From positions 1,736,001-1,800,000 of the forward strand of contig NC_063076.1 in the NCBI RefSeq assembly GCF_022605165.1: a stretch of 64,000 bases of DNA. Direction: 5' to 3'. Position numbers and translations under genes: made by a program. Source of the stretch: Purpureocillium takamizusanense. Lineage: Eukaryota > Ascomycota > Sordariomycetes > Hypocreales > Ophiocordycipitaceae. The first letter of the stretch is position 1; each line of letters opens with the position of its first letter. The notes below the pieces were generated by a model. The model was not told the DNA's origin. It searched no databases and saw nothing but the letters and a program-made list of their open reading frames with translations. Below, in pieces: positions 1 through 10,300 of the stretch.

Positions 1-666
1 GGTACAACGCAGGAGGTACCTAGTGGCCAAATGGATGGATAGAACAAGACGGGAGGGATGGAAGGATACATCCGTCATCGCCTCCCTCCTCTGGGCTTCC
101 TCAACTCCTTGGGACAACCCAAGGCACATCATCAGGCTGGTTAGTGCTGCTCTCCTGCGCTGTCTGGCGCTACAAATCATGCATCCATGCGCGCCTGCCC
201 GGGCTGGCGGGTGCGGTGAGGTGGGGCCCGGGCCCTCCACTGTTCGTGCTGAGTGGATGGAGGCACTCCAGCCTGGACGAGGTCCGGCACTGGGCGCCCG
301 AAACGACCTCACACTCTCGTCGGGCGATGACGTCGCCGCGCCGGCGGGTGTGCTGCGAGGGAGCTCTGCAAGCGCCGCCGCCACCCCCCCAAAAGCCCCC
401 GTCCCGCCCGGTGACGATCGTCTGTCTCGTCTCCGCAAAACAACACCACCACCACCGCTCCCCCCATCCCGCATAAAACCATCGCATCCCTCCCGACTGG
501 CCCCCCTTCCGCTGCTGTCCCATTCCCCCCCTTGTTGATACCCTTTGCTTCAGCGCCGATCCCCCTCGCGTTCCACCTGCTCGGGATTTCACTTGCTCTG
601 AACACAAGCAATTCGAGTTTCCAACCCGTTCATCGCATACGTATCCGCCGCGCCGACTCGCCCATC
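1..666. other. 5' flank of pil1, no gene seen
   Basis: I see no supported gene here. The plus strand becomes pyrimidine-rich from about 400 onward (runs of CCCCC and CACCACCACC), which is typical of a fungal promoter and 5' leader. The open frames crossing it are low-complexity and look like no known protein. It is probably the promoter and leader of the eisosome gene that starts at 667. Confidence 0.5.
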
Positions 667-2051
667 ATGCATCGCACTTATTCCATGCGCGCGACCCGGG
701 CGCCCACTGCGTCCCAGCTGCAGGTGCGAGCTTTCCGCCCCTTCAACGGTTTCTGGCCATGTCATGGCCGCACGCCATTGAGAGAGCGATCGAACACTGA
801 CAGCCAGCTTGATTGCAGAGCCCTCCGCCGCCTCCGTCATCCACCAAGGCCGGTCGCCTCTTCGGCAAGGGAAGCTTCGGTGAGTGGCACGCGACCCCCC
901 GGAAGTCATCGACGGAGCAAGCAGCATGCTGCGCGATGCACTGTCAGACGTCATCCGGCCCTCTTCGACTAAAGCTCACGCAATTGCTCAGGCCATGCCC
1001 TCCGCCGCAATGCCGGTGGCGCCTTCGGGCCCGATCTGGCCAAGAAGCTCTCCCAGCTCGTCAAGATGGAGAAGAACGTCATGCGCAGCTTGGAGCAGGT
1101 AGCCAAGGAGCGCATGGAAGTCGCTGTACGCAAAACATCCTTTCCTACTACTATTAGACATGTGCTGACCGTCCCCTAGCAACAACTCTCCATCTGGGGC
1201 GAGGGCGGCGACGAGGATGTCTCTGACGTCACTGACAAGCTCGGTGTCCTCCTCTACGAAATCGGCGAGCTCGAGGACCAGTACGTCGACCGCTACGACC
1301 AGTACCGCATCACCATGAAGAGCATCCGCAACATTGAGGCCTCAGTCCAGCCCAGCCGAGACCGTACGTTTCCTTCATGTCGTCTTCTTGCGCGCGTGAT
1401 CGTCCATTGACCGACAGCAACACAGGCAAGCAAAAGATCACCGACCAGATTGCTCAGCTCAAGTACAAGGAGCCCAACTCGCCCAAGATTGTCGTTCTCG
1501 AGCAGGAGCTCGTCCGCGCCGAGGCCGAGTCCCTGGTCGCCGAGGCTCAGCTGTCCAACATCACCCGCGAGAAGGTCAAGGCGGCCTACACTTATCAGTT
1601 TGACGCCCTGCGCGAGCACTGCGAGAAGGTGGCCATCATCGCCGGCTACGGAAAGCACCTCCTGGAACTCATCGACGACAGCCCCGTTACCCCCGGTGAG
1701 ACGCGACAGGCGTACGACGGCTACGAGGCCAGCAAGGCTATCATCCAGGACTGCGAGGACGCCCTCACCAACTGGGTCACGGCGAACGCCGCCATTTCCT
1801 CCAAGCTGTCGACGCGCTCGCGCACCCTGTCTCAGCGCCGCCGCAACAACATCCGCGCTCGCGCCGAGGGCGGCCACGACCTGTCGGGCCAGGACGCGCC
1901 GCTTCACGACGGCAGCTCTTGGGTCGGCAGGCACGATGATGAGTCTGAGGAGGAAGAGGACGAGGACGCGCACCACGCCGGCCTGGACTCCGAGGTTGGT
2001 GTCAACGGCGGGGAGAGCCGCGGCCGCACTCAGGAGGCCGTCGTCGCGTGA
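667..2051 (+). CDS. pil1: Eisosome core component Pil1/Lsp1 (BAR-domain protein)
   Basis: Pil1 is a self-assembling BAR-domain protein that coats the plasma membrane and forms eisosomes, the static membrane furrows tied to sphingolipid/TORC2 signalling. Five exons fit: 667-723, 819-879, 992-1125, 1180-1363 and 1426-2051, all with GT-AG borders and matching phase. The N-terminus MHRTYSMRATRAPTASQ is the conserved Pil1 start with phosphorylatable Ser/Thr. It is followed by a proline run, a glycine-rich GRLFGKGSFG segment and the block AFGPDLAKKLSQLVKMEKNV. The helical BAR core includes SIWGEGGDEDVSDVTDKLG and KQKITDQIAQLKYKEPNSP. The C-terminal tail is acidic (DDESEEEEDEDAHH), which is usual for the family. 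Assignment is by close similarity to fungal Pil1. Pil1 and the paralogue Lsp1 cannot be told apart with certainty. Confidence 0.93.
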
Positions 2052-2433
2052 GAAGCCTCAGCCAAACCACTTCGAAAATGAACATATCTGGGACACTAGA
2101 AAAAATTGCCGGCGCGATATCACGGGAGCAGTAATGAGGGTAATATCGGTTAGGCAGCCACGGACGCTGCTGCCATGGCGGAGTTTGCACGGCAAGCTGG
2201 ACATGACGGATGGTTGTGTATGAATGTCTTTTTTTTTTCTGATCGTATGCTTAGTAGGGTAGCTTTTCTTGGTGTACTCTTAACGCTAATACCAGGTTGA
2301 AGGTTGATGAGGCCTCTTTGATGTCGCGTTCATGTGCGTGCTTGTTGGTGACGGGACTGGGGTATCATTAGACTTAAAAGGGCACAACACCACATCGGTG
2401 GTCCCCAGATGTGGCGGTGATGCGCTCGCGCGT

Positions 2434-2477
<44 letters not shown>

Positions 2478-2493
2478 CCTCTCTCTCTCCCTC

Positions 2494-2526
<33 letters not shown>

Positions 2527-2551
2527 GTGTCTCTCTCTGTCTCTGTCTCTA
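2052..2551. other. Convergent 3' region between pil1 and naa38
   Basis: This gap lies between two genes that point at each other, so it must hold both 3' untranslated regions. The first 380 bases are ordinary sequence with T-runs near 2228. The rest is the long CT tract described separately. I see no additional gene. Confidence 0.6.
2436..2550. repeat. Imperfect (CT)n microsatellite, about 115 bases
   Basis: This is an almost pure CT tract on the plus strand, interrupted by single CCT, TTT, TGT and GTGT variants. It ends one base before the stop codon of the minus-strand naa38 gene, so on the coding strand it is a GA-rich tract at the very start of the 3' untranslated region. Open frames through it encode only Ser-Leu or Arg-Glu repeats and are not genes. 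Confidence 0.97.
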
Positions 2552-3067
2552 TCATTGCGCCATCTGGCTCGCAAACTGCTCCAGCTCCATCTTGACAATG
2601 TGATGCCCCGGCACGACAATAAGGCCGAGATAGCGCGACGTCATGTCGAGAGCGACGGTCGTGCTGCCCTCGGCCGCCGCCGCCTCTTGCTCCTCCGCCA
2701 GGTGCCGACGCACCCGCTCGTCCGAGGGCTGGCGGTACTCGTACGTGTGAGCCAGCACGACGTTGCTGTCCTGTAGCAGGAGGGCAAGGGACGGATGGGG
2801 CCCGTCATGTCAGCGGGGAGTCGTCTTTCCAAACCAAACAAACAGGAGAAATGAGGGGGGGAGGGTCCATGGCAAAGTATAGGCGGCCGGGAAAAGCAAG
2901 CGGTGCGGGGTGAGATGAGACGGGGAAGGGGGGAGGGACAGCTTTGGACGACGAACCGGGTCGGTGCACTTGAAGGAGCCCCAGAAGAGGCGGCCGTCTG
3001 TGGTGGTGATGCGGAGGTTCTTGTTCAGCAGGGACTGGAGGTACGCCTGCGCCTCGTCTTTGTCCAT
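2552..3067 (-). CDS. naa38: LSm-domain protein, NatC auxiliary subunit Naa38 (Mak31/LSMD1-like)
   Basis: This is a 109-residue Sm-like protein in two exons (2957-3067 and 2552-2770). The 186-base intron has a slightly unusual GTTCGT donor and a CTACAG acceptor. The Sm1 motif is visible as LNKNLRITTTDGRLFWGSF, and the Sm2-like motif as YLGLIVVPGHHIVKMEL. Between them lies SNVVLAHTYEYR, matching the LSMD1/Naa38 family rather than core spliceosomal LSm proteins, whose Sm2 motif is usually IRG. Naa38/Mak31 is the small auxiliary subunit of the NatC N-terminal acetyltransferase, which acts on ribosome-bound chains. The family call is firm. The NatC role is taken from the family. Confidence 0.82.
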
Positions 3068-4559
3068 GACGAAGTAGCTAGTCGAATGTGTGATTGACGC
3101 CCGTGATGGGATGGGATGGGATGAAGTTGGCGGGCAAGCGCATGTGTGTGGTTCGGGTGTGTGCGGTATTGGGTGGGTGGCTTTGGGTATCCGGTGTGGG
3201 GGGAAAGGTCGAATCGAGCCGACGATTGGCGAGGTTGCCTTATTCGCTAGCGGAGGATTTTCCCTGCGTGACGCAACTTGCAAGTGCCGCCCGCCCGCTC
3301 GCCCGCCCCCAAACCGTCATGGTTCGGCAGGACGTGCGTTCCGGTTGGACCTTTGATACCTCCAACAATGAACTTGTGGGGGTTACACAGAGGCAGACGT
3401 CGAGGCTGTTTTCCGTCCGTCCAGGATGACTATACGACGTATACTGTACGAAGTACTTCCGGTACAGGGCCATTGTATGTGAGATTTCAAAGGGCTTGCC
3501 ACGATGATGCCCGTTTGGGTCAACGGGGTCGTACTTTGAAGTTCGAACCACCGGTGGCTCCCCCCGCCATCCCTGTTGGATAACTACCTCAATAACCGCT
3601 GCATAAAACGATCAGGCGCGTAACGTAACCCGCGCTGGATTGCGCCCATTCTCTCTGCCATCGACTTGGTGGTGGTGTTGGCTCATGATGATTTGCATTG
3701 GGCATAAAAGCCAATGCGTTTCACGACAGCACATATTCGTCTTGCTCGCCATGGACGTGGCCTGAGAAACGCCTCGAGATGCTTTGGGGCCCGAATGCAC
3801 AACATCTGCGCTCGCAAGATAGGAGAACAGACAGCCGTTTCATGTCGTACAGCGCGTTTTGTGGATCTCTTATTATCGTCACGGGCGTTCGGTCATGACA
3901 CGGTCTCACAATAACGACGGAATGTCAAATATCACAAACGGAAGCAGGTCCCCAGAGCAGGGTCGTCTTTCAGCGTGACGCGGTTCGGGCCGTCGCCGCA
4001 TGGAGGAGTGACGTGCAGGCCGCCGGTGGTTGCCGTTCTCATCCCCGCCGTCGTGCAAATGCCGTTTCCCGGGATGGCGAGCCGATCGTGACACCGCATC
4101 GTTGATGCAAATTCGACGACTAGGCACGAAAGCTGCCGAGCACAGAATATGCGGTCTCTTCTTGAAAGATGTCAGCTGGACTGAGCACATGACGACCACT
4201 GGACGTTCAGTGCCACCCGTCCGTTCCGTGTCCCGCGGAGTCACCAGACATGCTTGCCGAGCACACAGCATATGTTCGTCATGGGCTACTGTCTGGTTGG
4301 CGCTTCTTCGAAGCCATCACAAAGCATAGCATCCCGCCCCGGATATCTCGGTGGGGAAAGTACGAGCCGGAATACTAGACGACAGCTGCAGGGAACTGCT
4401 TTTGGTCATTGCTTTCCGATCAACACCAGTCGCCCCAGCCGCCTGTCTGTGCTTCTCATGTAACGTCTCGGATAATATCGACGCCAGCTAACCCTCCGAC
4501 ACATGCGATGAGAGCCAGTCAGTCTTCCAGCTCACGTCGTTGCCAGTCAAGAGTTCAAG
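3068..4559. other. Gene-poor stretch, nothing assigned
   Basis: The first few hundred bases are presumably the promoter of the minus-strand naa38 gene, with a short GGGAT repeat near 3105-3125. Further open frames are short, lack family similarity and overlap each other on both strands. No transposon, tRNA or repeat family is recognisable. Confidence 0.5.
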
Positions 4560-4567
4560 TATATAAA
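4560..4567 (+). promoter_or_regulatory. TATA box of the small gene at 4705
   Basis: A TATATAAA sequence lies about 140 bases before an ATG that is preceded by CAAG. This is the usual arrangement of a strongly regulated fungal promoter. The same spacing is seen at 6399 before the ATG at 6552. Confidence 0.5.
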
Positions 4568-4704
4568 GAGGCAGGTCCTGCCTTCAGTCACGACCTAGCA
4601 CACCAGCACTTCCTCCATAAGCTTTTGGCGCTCCCCTTTGACAGATCAGATCATAAACTTCTGCTACACATTACCCGAGCCAATACCCGCACCCATAACT
4701 CAAG

Positions 4705-4991
4705 ATGCAGCTGTCCTTGGTTGCCGCGATCCTCCTTCCTGCGTCCTGCAACGCTTCGATAATCCTTGCAAGTTCCATCATGAGGACATATACGTACCCT
4801 GACGCAACTCTGCTGACAAGCTGAGACAGGGGCTGCTCCATCCCTACACGAGTTGTAGCACCAGCTCCGTAGTCCGTCCCGTCATGTCTGACGAATGCGT
4901 CACCACGTGGCCAGCCAAGTACGGTGCACACTCTCGGGCAAGCCTCTCTGCTTTGGCTAATCGAGTAAACACACAGCTCTGTCAGCATTAA
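4705..4991 (+). CDS. Candidate small secreted protein, possible GC-AG intron
   Basis: An ATG in good context opens a signal-peptide-like start (MQLSLVAAILLPASCNAS). Continuous reading stops after about 39 codons. If bases 4768-4829 are removed as a GC-AG intron (donor GCAAGT, branch GCTGAC, acceptor GACAG), the frame continues to a TAA at 4989-4991 and gives a 74-residue protein with three further cysteines (TSC, DEC, LCQH). A second intron starting at GTAAAC near 4965 is also possible and would change the C-terminus. The TATA box at 4560 supports transcription. I recognise no family, and no GT-AG option for the first intron keeps the frame open, so this could also be a decayed gene. Confidence 0.38.
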
Positions 4992-6398
4992 CAAGAAAAC
5001 GAAGTGCATCAAGTACAGGTACAGACGCCTGCCTCCCCTCCCCTCCCGCCCCTTCCCCCCCTCTTTCCTTGCCTTGGCAGCTCGGAACCGAAACAGAGCC
5101 GCCCACTGAAACGCTGTAAACAGTGATATCGATTGCAAAGTTGAAGTCGGGTCGGTGGAAGCGTCAATCGCTTGTCATCAACTGAGGCACTGGGGAAGCC
5201 CGAGTTCGATTCTCTGCGAGCATCCATAGGAATAGCGGAGGGGAACTCTCATCCGACACAGCTGATCAACGAGTATCCTCTGGTCGCCTACGAGTACACT
5301 GATAGGTAGTCACATTCAACGTTTGTGCCTTTGTTCACAGTAAACCATGCAGGCACTATCGCAGTTTATAATGAAAAAATTTTTTGTTTGCAGCTTTGTC
5401 ACGACGTAGTGTCGCCGTAGCCGTAGGCCGAGGCCATGCCAGTAATAAACTCCAGTTTTCCGTCCGCCCGGCGGTAGGTCACTTGTCCCATCAGATGTGA
5501 CGATTTACAGATTATACGATATCATAACGTGTACGCGCCACGCCGTCATCGCTTCAAGTGGAAGCCTGCGCGCAACTCCATATGCAAATAGCCCGAGAAC
5601 TCAGCCGTCGCTCCGGGCATCGCGGTGTGCTTGCCATGGTCATTACGCCCCAGCTTCGCCATGAATGCCCCTAAGTTTGATTTTAGGCCTGATGCCCTCG
5701 ATCGCCTCAAGTCGAGCGAGGGGAGGCCACATTTCGTCTCCCTGCATCTTGCATGACGTGCTGCTATGGAGTGTTCTTCTCAGCACACATCGTGGCTGCG
5801 TGGGTCGGAGCGGATGATCGAAACGGGCCGTTGGTCTGATTTTGACATGGTTAGTGAGGGACCTAACTACTTCGTATGGAGTCGAGTGTTTGAACATGAG
5901 TGATGCGAGATACTACTACCCCCGCCACACTTCCAACCTTACTTGCAAGTGCTCTTCACAATTCAGAAAGGGCTAGGTCTTGATTGTCTCCGTTTCTCTC
6001 TCCATCCCGTGCAACCCGGTTGTTGTCGCCGTACACCCGCTCTACGCCCACGCTTTGCTTCCTCGCGTTGATGAACTATGTACGCTAACCACGAAGGGCA
6101 CGGCACCTTTTCCGAAGGCCTCTTCAAGAAGGCTTGAATTGTTAGGTCTTGGCCGATTACCCATACATCGCGATTATCAACTATCAGTCTACTTCCCGTG
6201 ATCTCATACAAAGCCCTATCCTACCAGGCCAGTCTCTGTGTCTTCCGGCGAACGCGAGAGGCTACATGTACCTGAGCTATAAGACCAATGTTACGCAACG
6301 TCGTTTGATCCAGCCACCTGAGACCTGCATCATGAATACCGTCCCCCCTTGTGCGACTGGACACTATCTGAAGGACGGACGACTGGAGCATCCGAGCA
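4992..6398. other. Intergenic, no gene supported
   Basis: There is a C/T-rich run at about 5030-5070. There is a short tRNA-like stretch near 5160-5228 that I could not fold into a full cloverleaf. The local base composition is more AT-rich around 5370-5390. Open frames are short and resemble no known protein. Confidence 0.45.
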
Positions 6399-6404
6399 TA
6401 TAAA
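6399..6404 (+). promoter_or_regulatory. TATA box before the signal-peptide exon at 6552
   Basis: TATAAA lies 148 bases before the ATG at 6552. The leader between them is free of long repeats and ends in CTCAAG before ATG, closely resembling the locus at 4560-4705. Confidence 0.45.
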
Positions 6405-6551
6405 GCAGCAATGCCGCCTAGCTTCTCTGCCAGTTCTCCTACGCCTTGGAACCAAACATAAAATAAATAATTGAGCCTCTGCACTTCCAACAGAGTCCCG
6501 ACTTATTCGCGCTGCGCCATCGTCTCAACTCGAAGCCCCGCGCACCTCAAG

Positions 6552-6650
6552 ATGCTCCTTCCGACGTTGACTGCAGCCCTTCTCGGTGCATCGGCCGTGG
6601 TAGGAGGGAGTACGATAGTTGTACGGGGACCCAAGCCAAGGTGGGTATAA
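6552..6650 (+). pseudogene. Isolated signal-peptide exon, probably a broken or truncated secreted-protein gene
   Basis: The frame starts MLLPTLTAALLGASAVVGGS, which is a good secretion signal, and reads 32 codons to a TAA at 6648-6650. A possible donor (AAG followed by GTGGGT at 6641) would remove the stop, but none of the downstream acceptors I tried keeps a long frame open. The sequence then runs into repeats of the type CCTAGATG and CCTACCTAGGTAGG. The gene may have been cut by this repeat-rich DNA, or it may have a structure I cannot solve by eye. No product is assigned. Confidence 0.3.
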
Positions 6651-6659
6651 CATGGCAGC

Positions 6660-7060
6660 CTAGATGCCTAGATGCCTACCTAGGTAGGTAGTTCAATGAC
6701 TGGGCCTCTTGGGGGTGTGCTGTGCAAACTCTGAGTCCTTCTACGCCGCGGTCTGTTCAAAGACAGTTGTGTACTTGGCACGTCTACCCGCGGGTCTAAG
6801 TCTGAGGTGCAAGATGAGGCCCTCACCCCGGCCGAGCGTGGTGGCATTAGTGGGACGTGATGTTCGCCCCCAAGCCGCCCGGCGGGGAGCTATACCTAAG
6901 GTAGTAAGCAGAACACAGGTATCCAGTACCTCATAAGGAGGCACATTTCCAGGTAGTGCCTGGTATGCAATACTTGTATTGTTGAGCTATACAAGGTACT
7001 ACCTAAGGTACCTTAGGTACTTAGGCACCTCCAGTACGAAGTATACTGTACAGGTACGCT
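6660..7060. repeat. TACCTAGGTA/TACCTTAGGTA palindrome-rich spacer
   Basis: Short self-complementary words recur here: CCTACCTAGGTAGG at about 6675, ACCTAAGGTA near 6895, and an ACTACCTAAGGTACCTTAGGT run around 7000-7020. They alternate with ordinary sequence and encode nothing. Similar words occur in other gene-poor gaps of this window (near 24010 and 59800). Confidence 0.65.
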
Positions 7061-7369
7061 TATTTACGCGCCAACTGACGGGCTAAGCTAATGTGCCCGT
7101 CTCCACTGAACCTTCCTTGTAGGCTTCCAAGGTTGCACTCACGGTCACTAAACCGACCGTGAATCTCGCCCCCCTCTAGTTCACTCATTTCCATTGGGAA
7201 TCGCTTGACTTCGTCCTTCAACCAAACCAATACATCATTACGCGGCCGCCGACTACGTACCATGCCGCCGCCATGAGGAGACAGCTCTGGGCACCCTTCG
7301 CCATGACCATTGATCCTTGATGCTTGCTTGCATTCTGGGCGGCTCTTCGTCCCCGCAAGCACTGTCGTC

Positions 7370-10300
7370 ATGGGTGTCAACGGGCTTTGGACTGTCGTCC
7401 AGCCGTGCGCTCGCCCGACCAACCTCGCCACCCTCAACCGGAAGCGCCTCGCCGTCGACGCGTCCATCTGGATATACCAATTCCTAAAGGCCGTGCGCGA
7501 CAAGGAGGGGAACGCGCTGCGCAACTCGCACGTCGTCGGCTTCTTCCGTCGCATCTGCAAGCTGCTATGGTTCGGCATCCTGCCCGTCTTTGTCTTCGAC
7601 GGCGGCGCCCCTGCCCTCAAGCGCGCCACCATACAGAGGCGCCAGCGCAGGCGCGAGGGCCGTCGCGACGATGCCGTCAGGACCGCCGGCAAGCTGCTGG
7701 CCGTCCAGATGCAGCGCATCGCTGTCGAGGAGGAGGAGAAGCGCAAGAAGGAGCAGCAGGACGCCGACGTTGCCGCACGCGAGGCCCGCCTCCAGGAGGA
7801 CGACGTAGCTGCCGCGAGCACCGCAGATGTCGGATACATGGCTGAGATAGGCATGTCGCCACAGGAAAAGGCCCAGTCGAGGAGGTTCCACAAGCAGGAC
7901 GCGTACCACCTCCCCGAACTTGACGGCGGAATAGCCTCCATGGGCAAGCCCGACGACCCGCGCATCATGAGTGTCGAAGAACTCGAGGAGTACGCTCGAC
8001 AGTTCCACAATGGGGAGGACATCAACTTGTATGACTTTAGCAAGATCGATTTCGACGGCGATTTCTTCAAGAGTCTCCCCGCTCCGGATCGATATAACAT
8101 TCTCAACGCCGCCAGGCTACGAAGTCGGCTCAGAATGGGCCTTAGCAAGGACCAACTAGACGACATGTTCCCCGACAGAATGGCCTTTTCCAGGTTCCAG
8201 ATAGAAAGAGTCAAGGAGAGAAATCATCTCACTCAACGACTCATGGCCGAAGTGGGCATGACGGGTACCGACTTGACCTTGGGAGTAAATGCCCGCGTCG
8301 CTGGCGAAAGGGACCGCGAGTACATTTTGGTCAAGAATGAAGGCGCCGAGGGCGGCTGGGCCTTGGGCGTCGTCAGCAAAGACAAAGACATTGGAGAGGC
8401 GCACAAGCCCATCGACGTAGACGCCATCCAGGTGCAGTACCAGACCAAGGACGCGGAGGAGGAGGAAGATGACGACGACTTCGAAGACGTCCCCATCGAA
8501 GGCCTGAATCGTCTTCCGAAAGCAACTCCCGTAAACCTTGGCGTCACTCACGCCGCACGGGAAATGGCAGCCCAACGGCAGCGGTTCCACGAGAACCAGT
8601 CACACGCCACTACAAGCGAACAAGACGATGACGAGTCTCTCTTTGTTGGGGGCAACACCGGGGAAACGGCCTCTATTCTTGGAGGCGAACCACAGGAGAG
8701 GATGCACCCGGAAGAGGAGGACGATCTCAGCCGCGCGATTGCTTTGTCTCTCAAGAACCAACACGACTTCGACAAGGATTCGGATGCCGACGAGGAGTTT
8801 GAGGATGTGCCCGAGGCTGCACCAGAATGGACACAGAAGGCTGTGAAGGAGTCGAGGCCGATAATGTCCAACAGCGGTTCCATGATCGCGCACATCGTCA
8901 ACAACAGAGCCAGCGCAGCTGTGCCCAAGCGAAAAGAAGAGACGGCGCCCCATGAGAGCGACAGCGAGGAGGATATGCAGACCGTGTTGGCTCGGTCGCG
9001 GAAAGCAAAAGCAGCGCAGCCCAAACCCGTCGTGGAGAACAAGAAGAACCCGTTTGACGGACCGTTGCCGTTTCCGAAACTCGACTGGCGCAAGTCACTG
9101 TTCGCAAAAGGACCTACGGAGGAGGGCAGATCAGACACAGGTCAGGCCGATGGCAGCGGTATAATAGCCGATGATATGGCTGGCGGGTTCGAAGCTGAGC
9201 AGCCTCAAGAGCAAGATGGGCCCCTGCCATTGCCCCCTTGGCTGGTCGACAACACAGACATCAGAGAATCACTGAAGAAGCAGCAAGACGCCGAGCGAGA
9301 GATCAACGAAGAAGACAGACGAGAGGCGGAAGAGGAAGAGCGGAAGATGCGACGAGACATGCAAGATCGTTTGATTGAGATCGACTCATCATCGGACGAT
9401 GGGAGCGACGTTGAGATTGTCGAGATCCCACCTTCACCGGAGCCACAGGACGGCCAGGAATCGCTGACCATCGGCGCCATTGAAGAAGCTACGAGTGGGG
9501 TCGAGGACGCCCAATCTACAGCATCCCTGGTGCGGGGAAGAAGCCAGGTCCCAACACCAGAGTCAGCATCTGAAGAGCAAGACACGGCCCAGGATCCGCA
9601 AGGTGGTAGTGAATTGTTCTCGGAAGCAGGACCGGCATCAGCCACTCCGGAGCCAGAGTTCGAGGACGTGCCAGAGGTAGAGCCGACAGCGGCGCCATCG
9701 GCACCAGTACGCGAAGAGTCACCTCTGTTCCCCGAAGCTCCTCAGAATGCCTCACAGTCCGAATCTCAAACCCAAGGCGGGGCCACACTTGATGACCCGT
9801 TTGCGGACGTGGAGTACGACGAGTTCAGCGATGCTGAGGATGAAGAGCTCATGATGCAGATGGCCGCAGAGGCCGAAGAACATGCCAGATTCGCGAGCGA
9901 GCTGAACCAAAAGTCAGCGGCGCAGAACAAGGAGGATTACGAGAAAGAGCTGCGGGCTTTGCGCAATCAGCAGAAGAAGGATCGCCGCGATGCAGACGAA
10001 GTCACGCAGGTCATGATTTCAGAGTGTCAAGCCCTCCTGCGTCTCTTTGGCATCCCATACATCACCGCGCCGATGGAGGCTGAAGCCCAATGCGCTGAGC
10101 TGGTGCGCCTAGGGATCGTCGACGGCATCGTCACGGACGACTCGGACACGTTCCTGTTTGGCGGCACGCGGGTCTACAAGAACATGTTCAACAGCAACAA
10201 ATTTGTCGAGTGCTACCTCGGTGTAGATCTCGAAAACGAAATGTCACTCTCGAGAGAGCAACTCATCTCCCTCGCGCAGCTTCTTGGCTCAGACTACACG

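Noticed and set aside
2286..2619. Open frames encoding Ser-Leu or Arg-Glu repeats
   Set aside because: They are translations of the CT microsatellite and not proteins.
5155..5230. tRNA-like stretch with CGCTTGTCA (Asp-like anticodon loop) and GTTCGATTC (T-loop/B box)
   Set aside because: The T-stem has a mismatch, no matching 5' acceptor strand or D-arm was found, and the distance between the anticodon-like and T-loop parts is too long. At most it is a tRNA relic.
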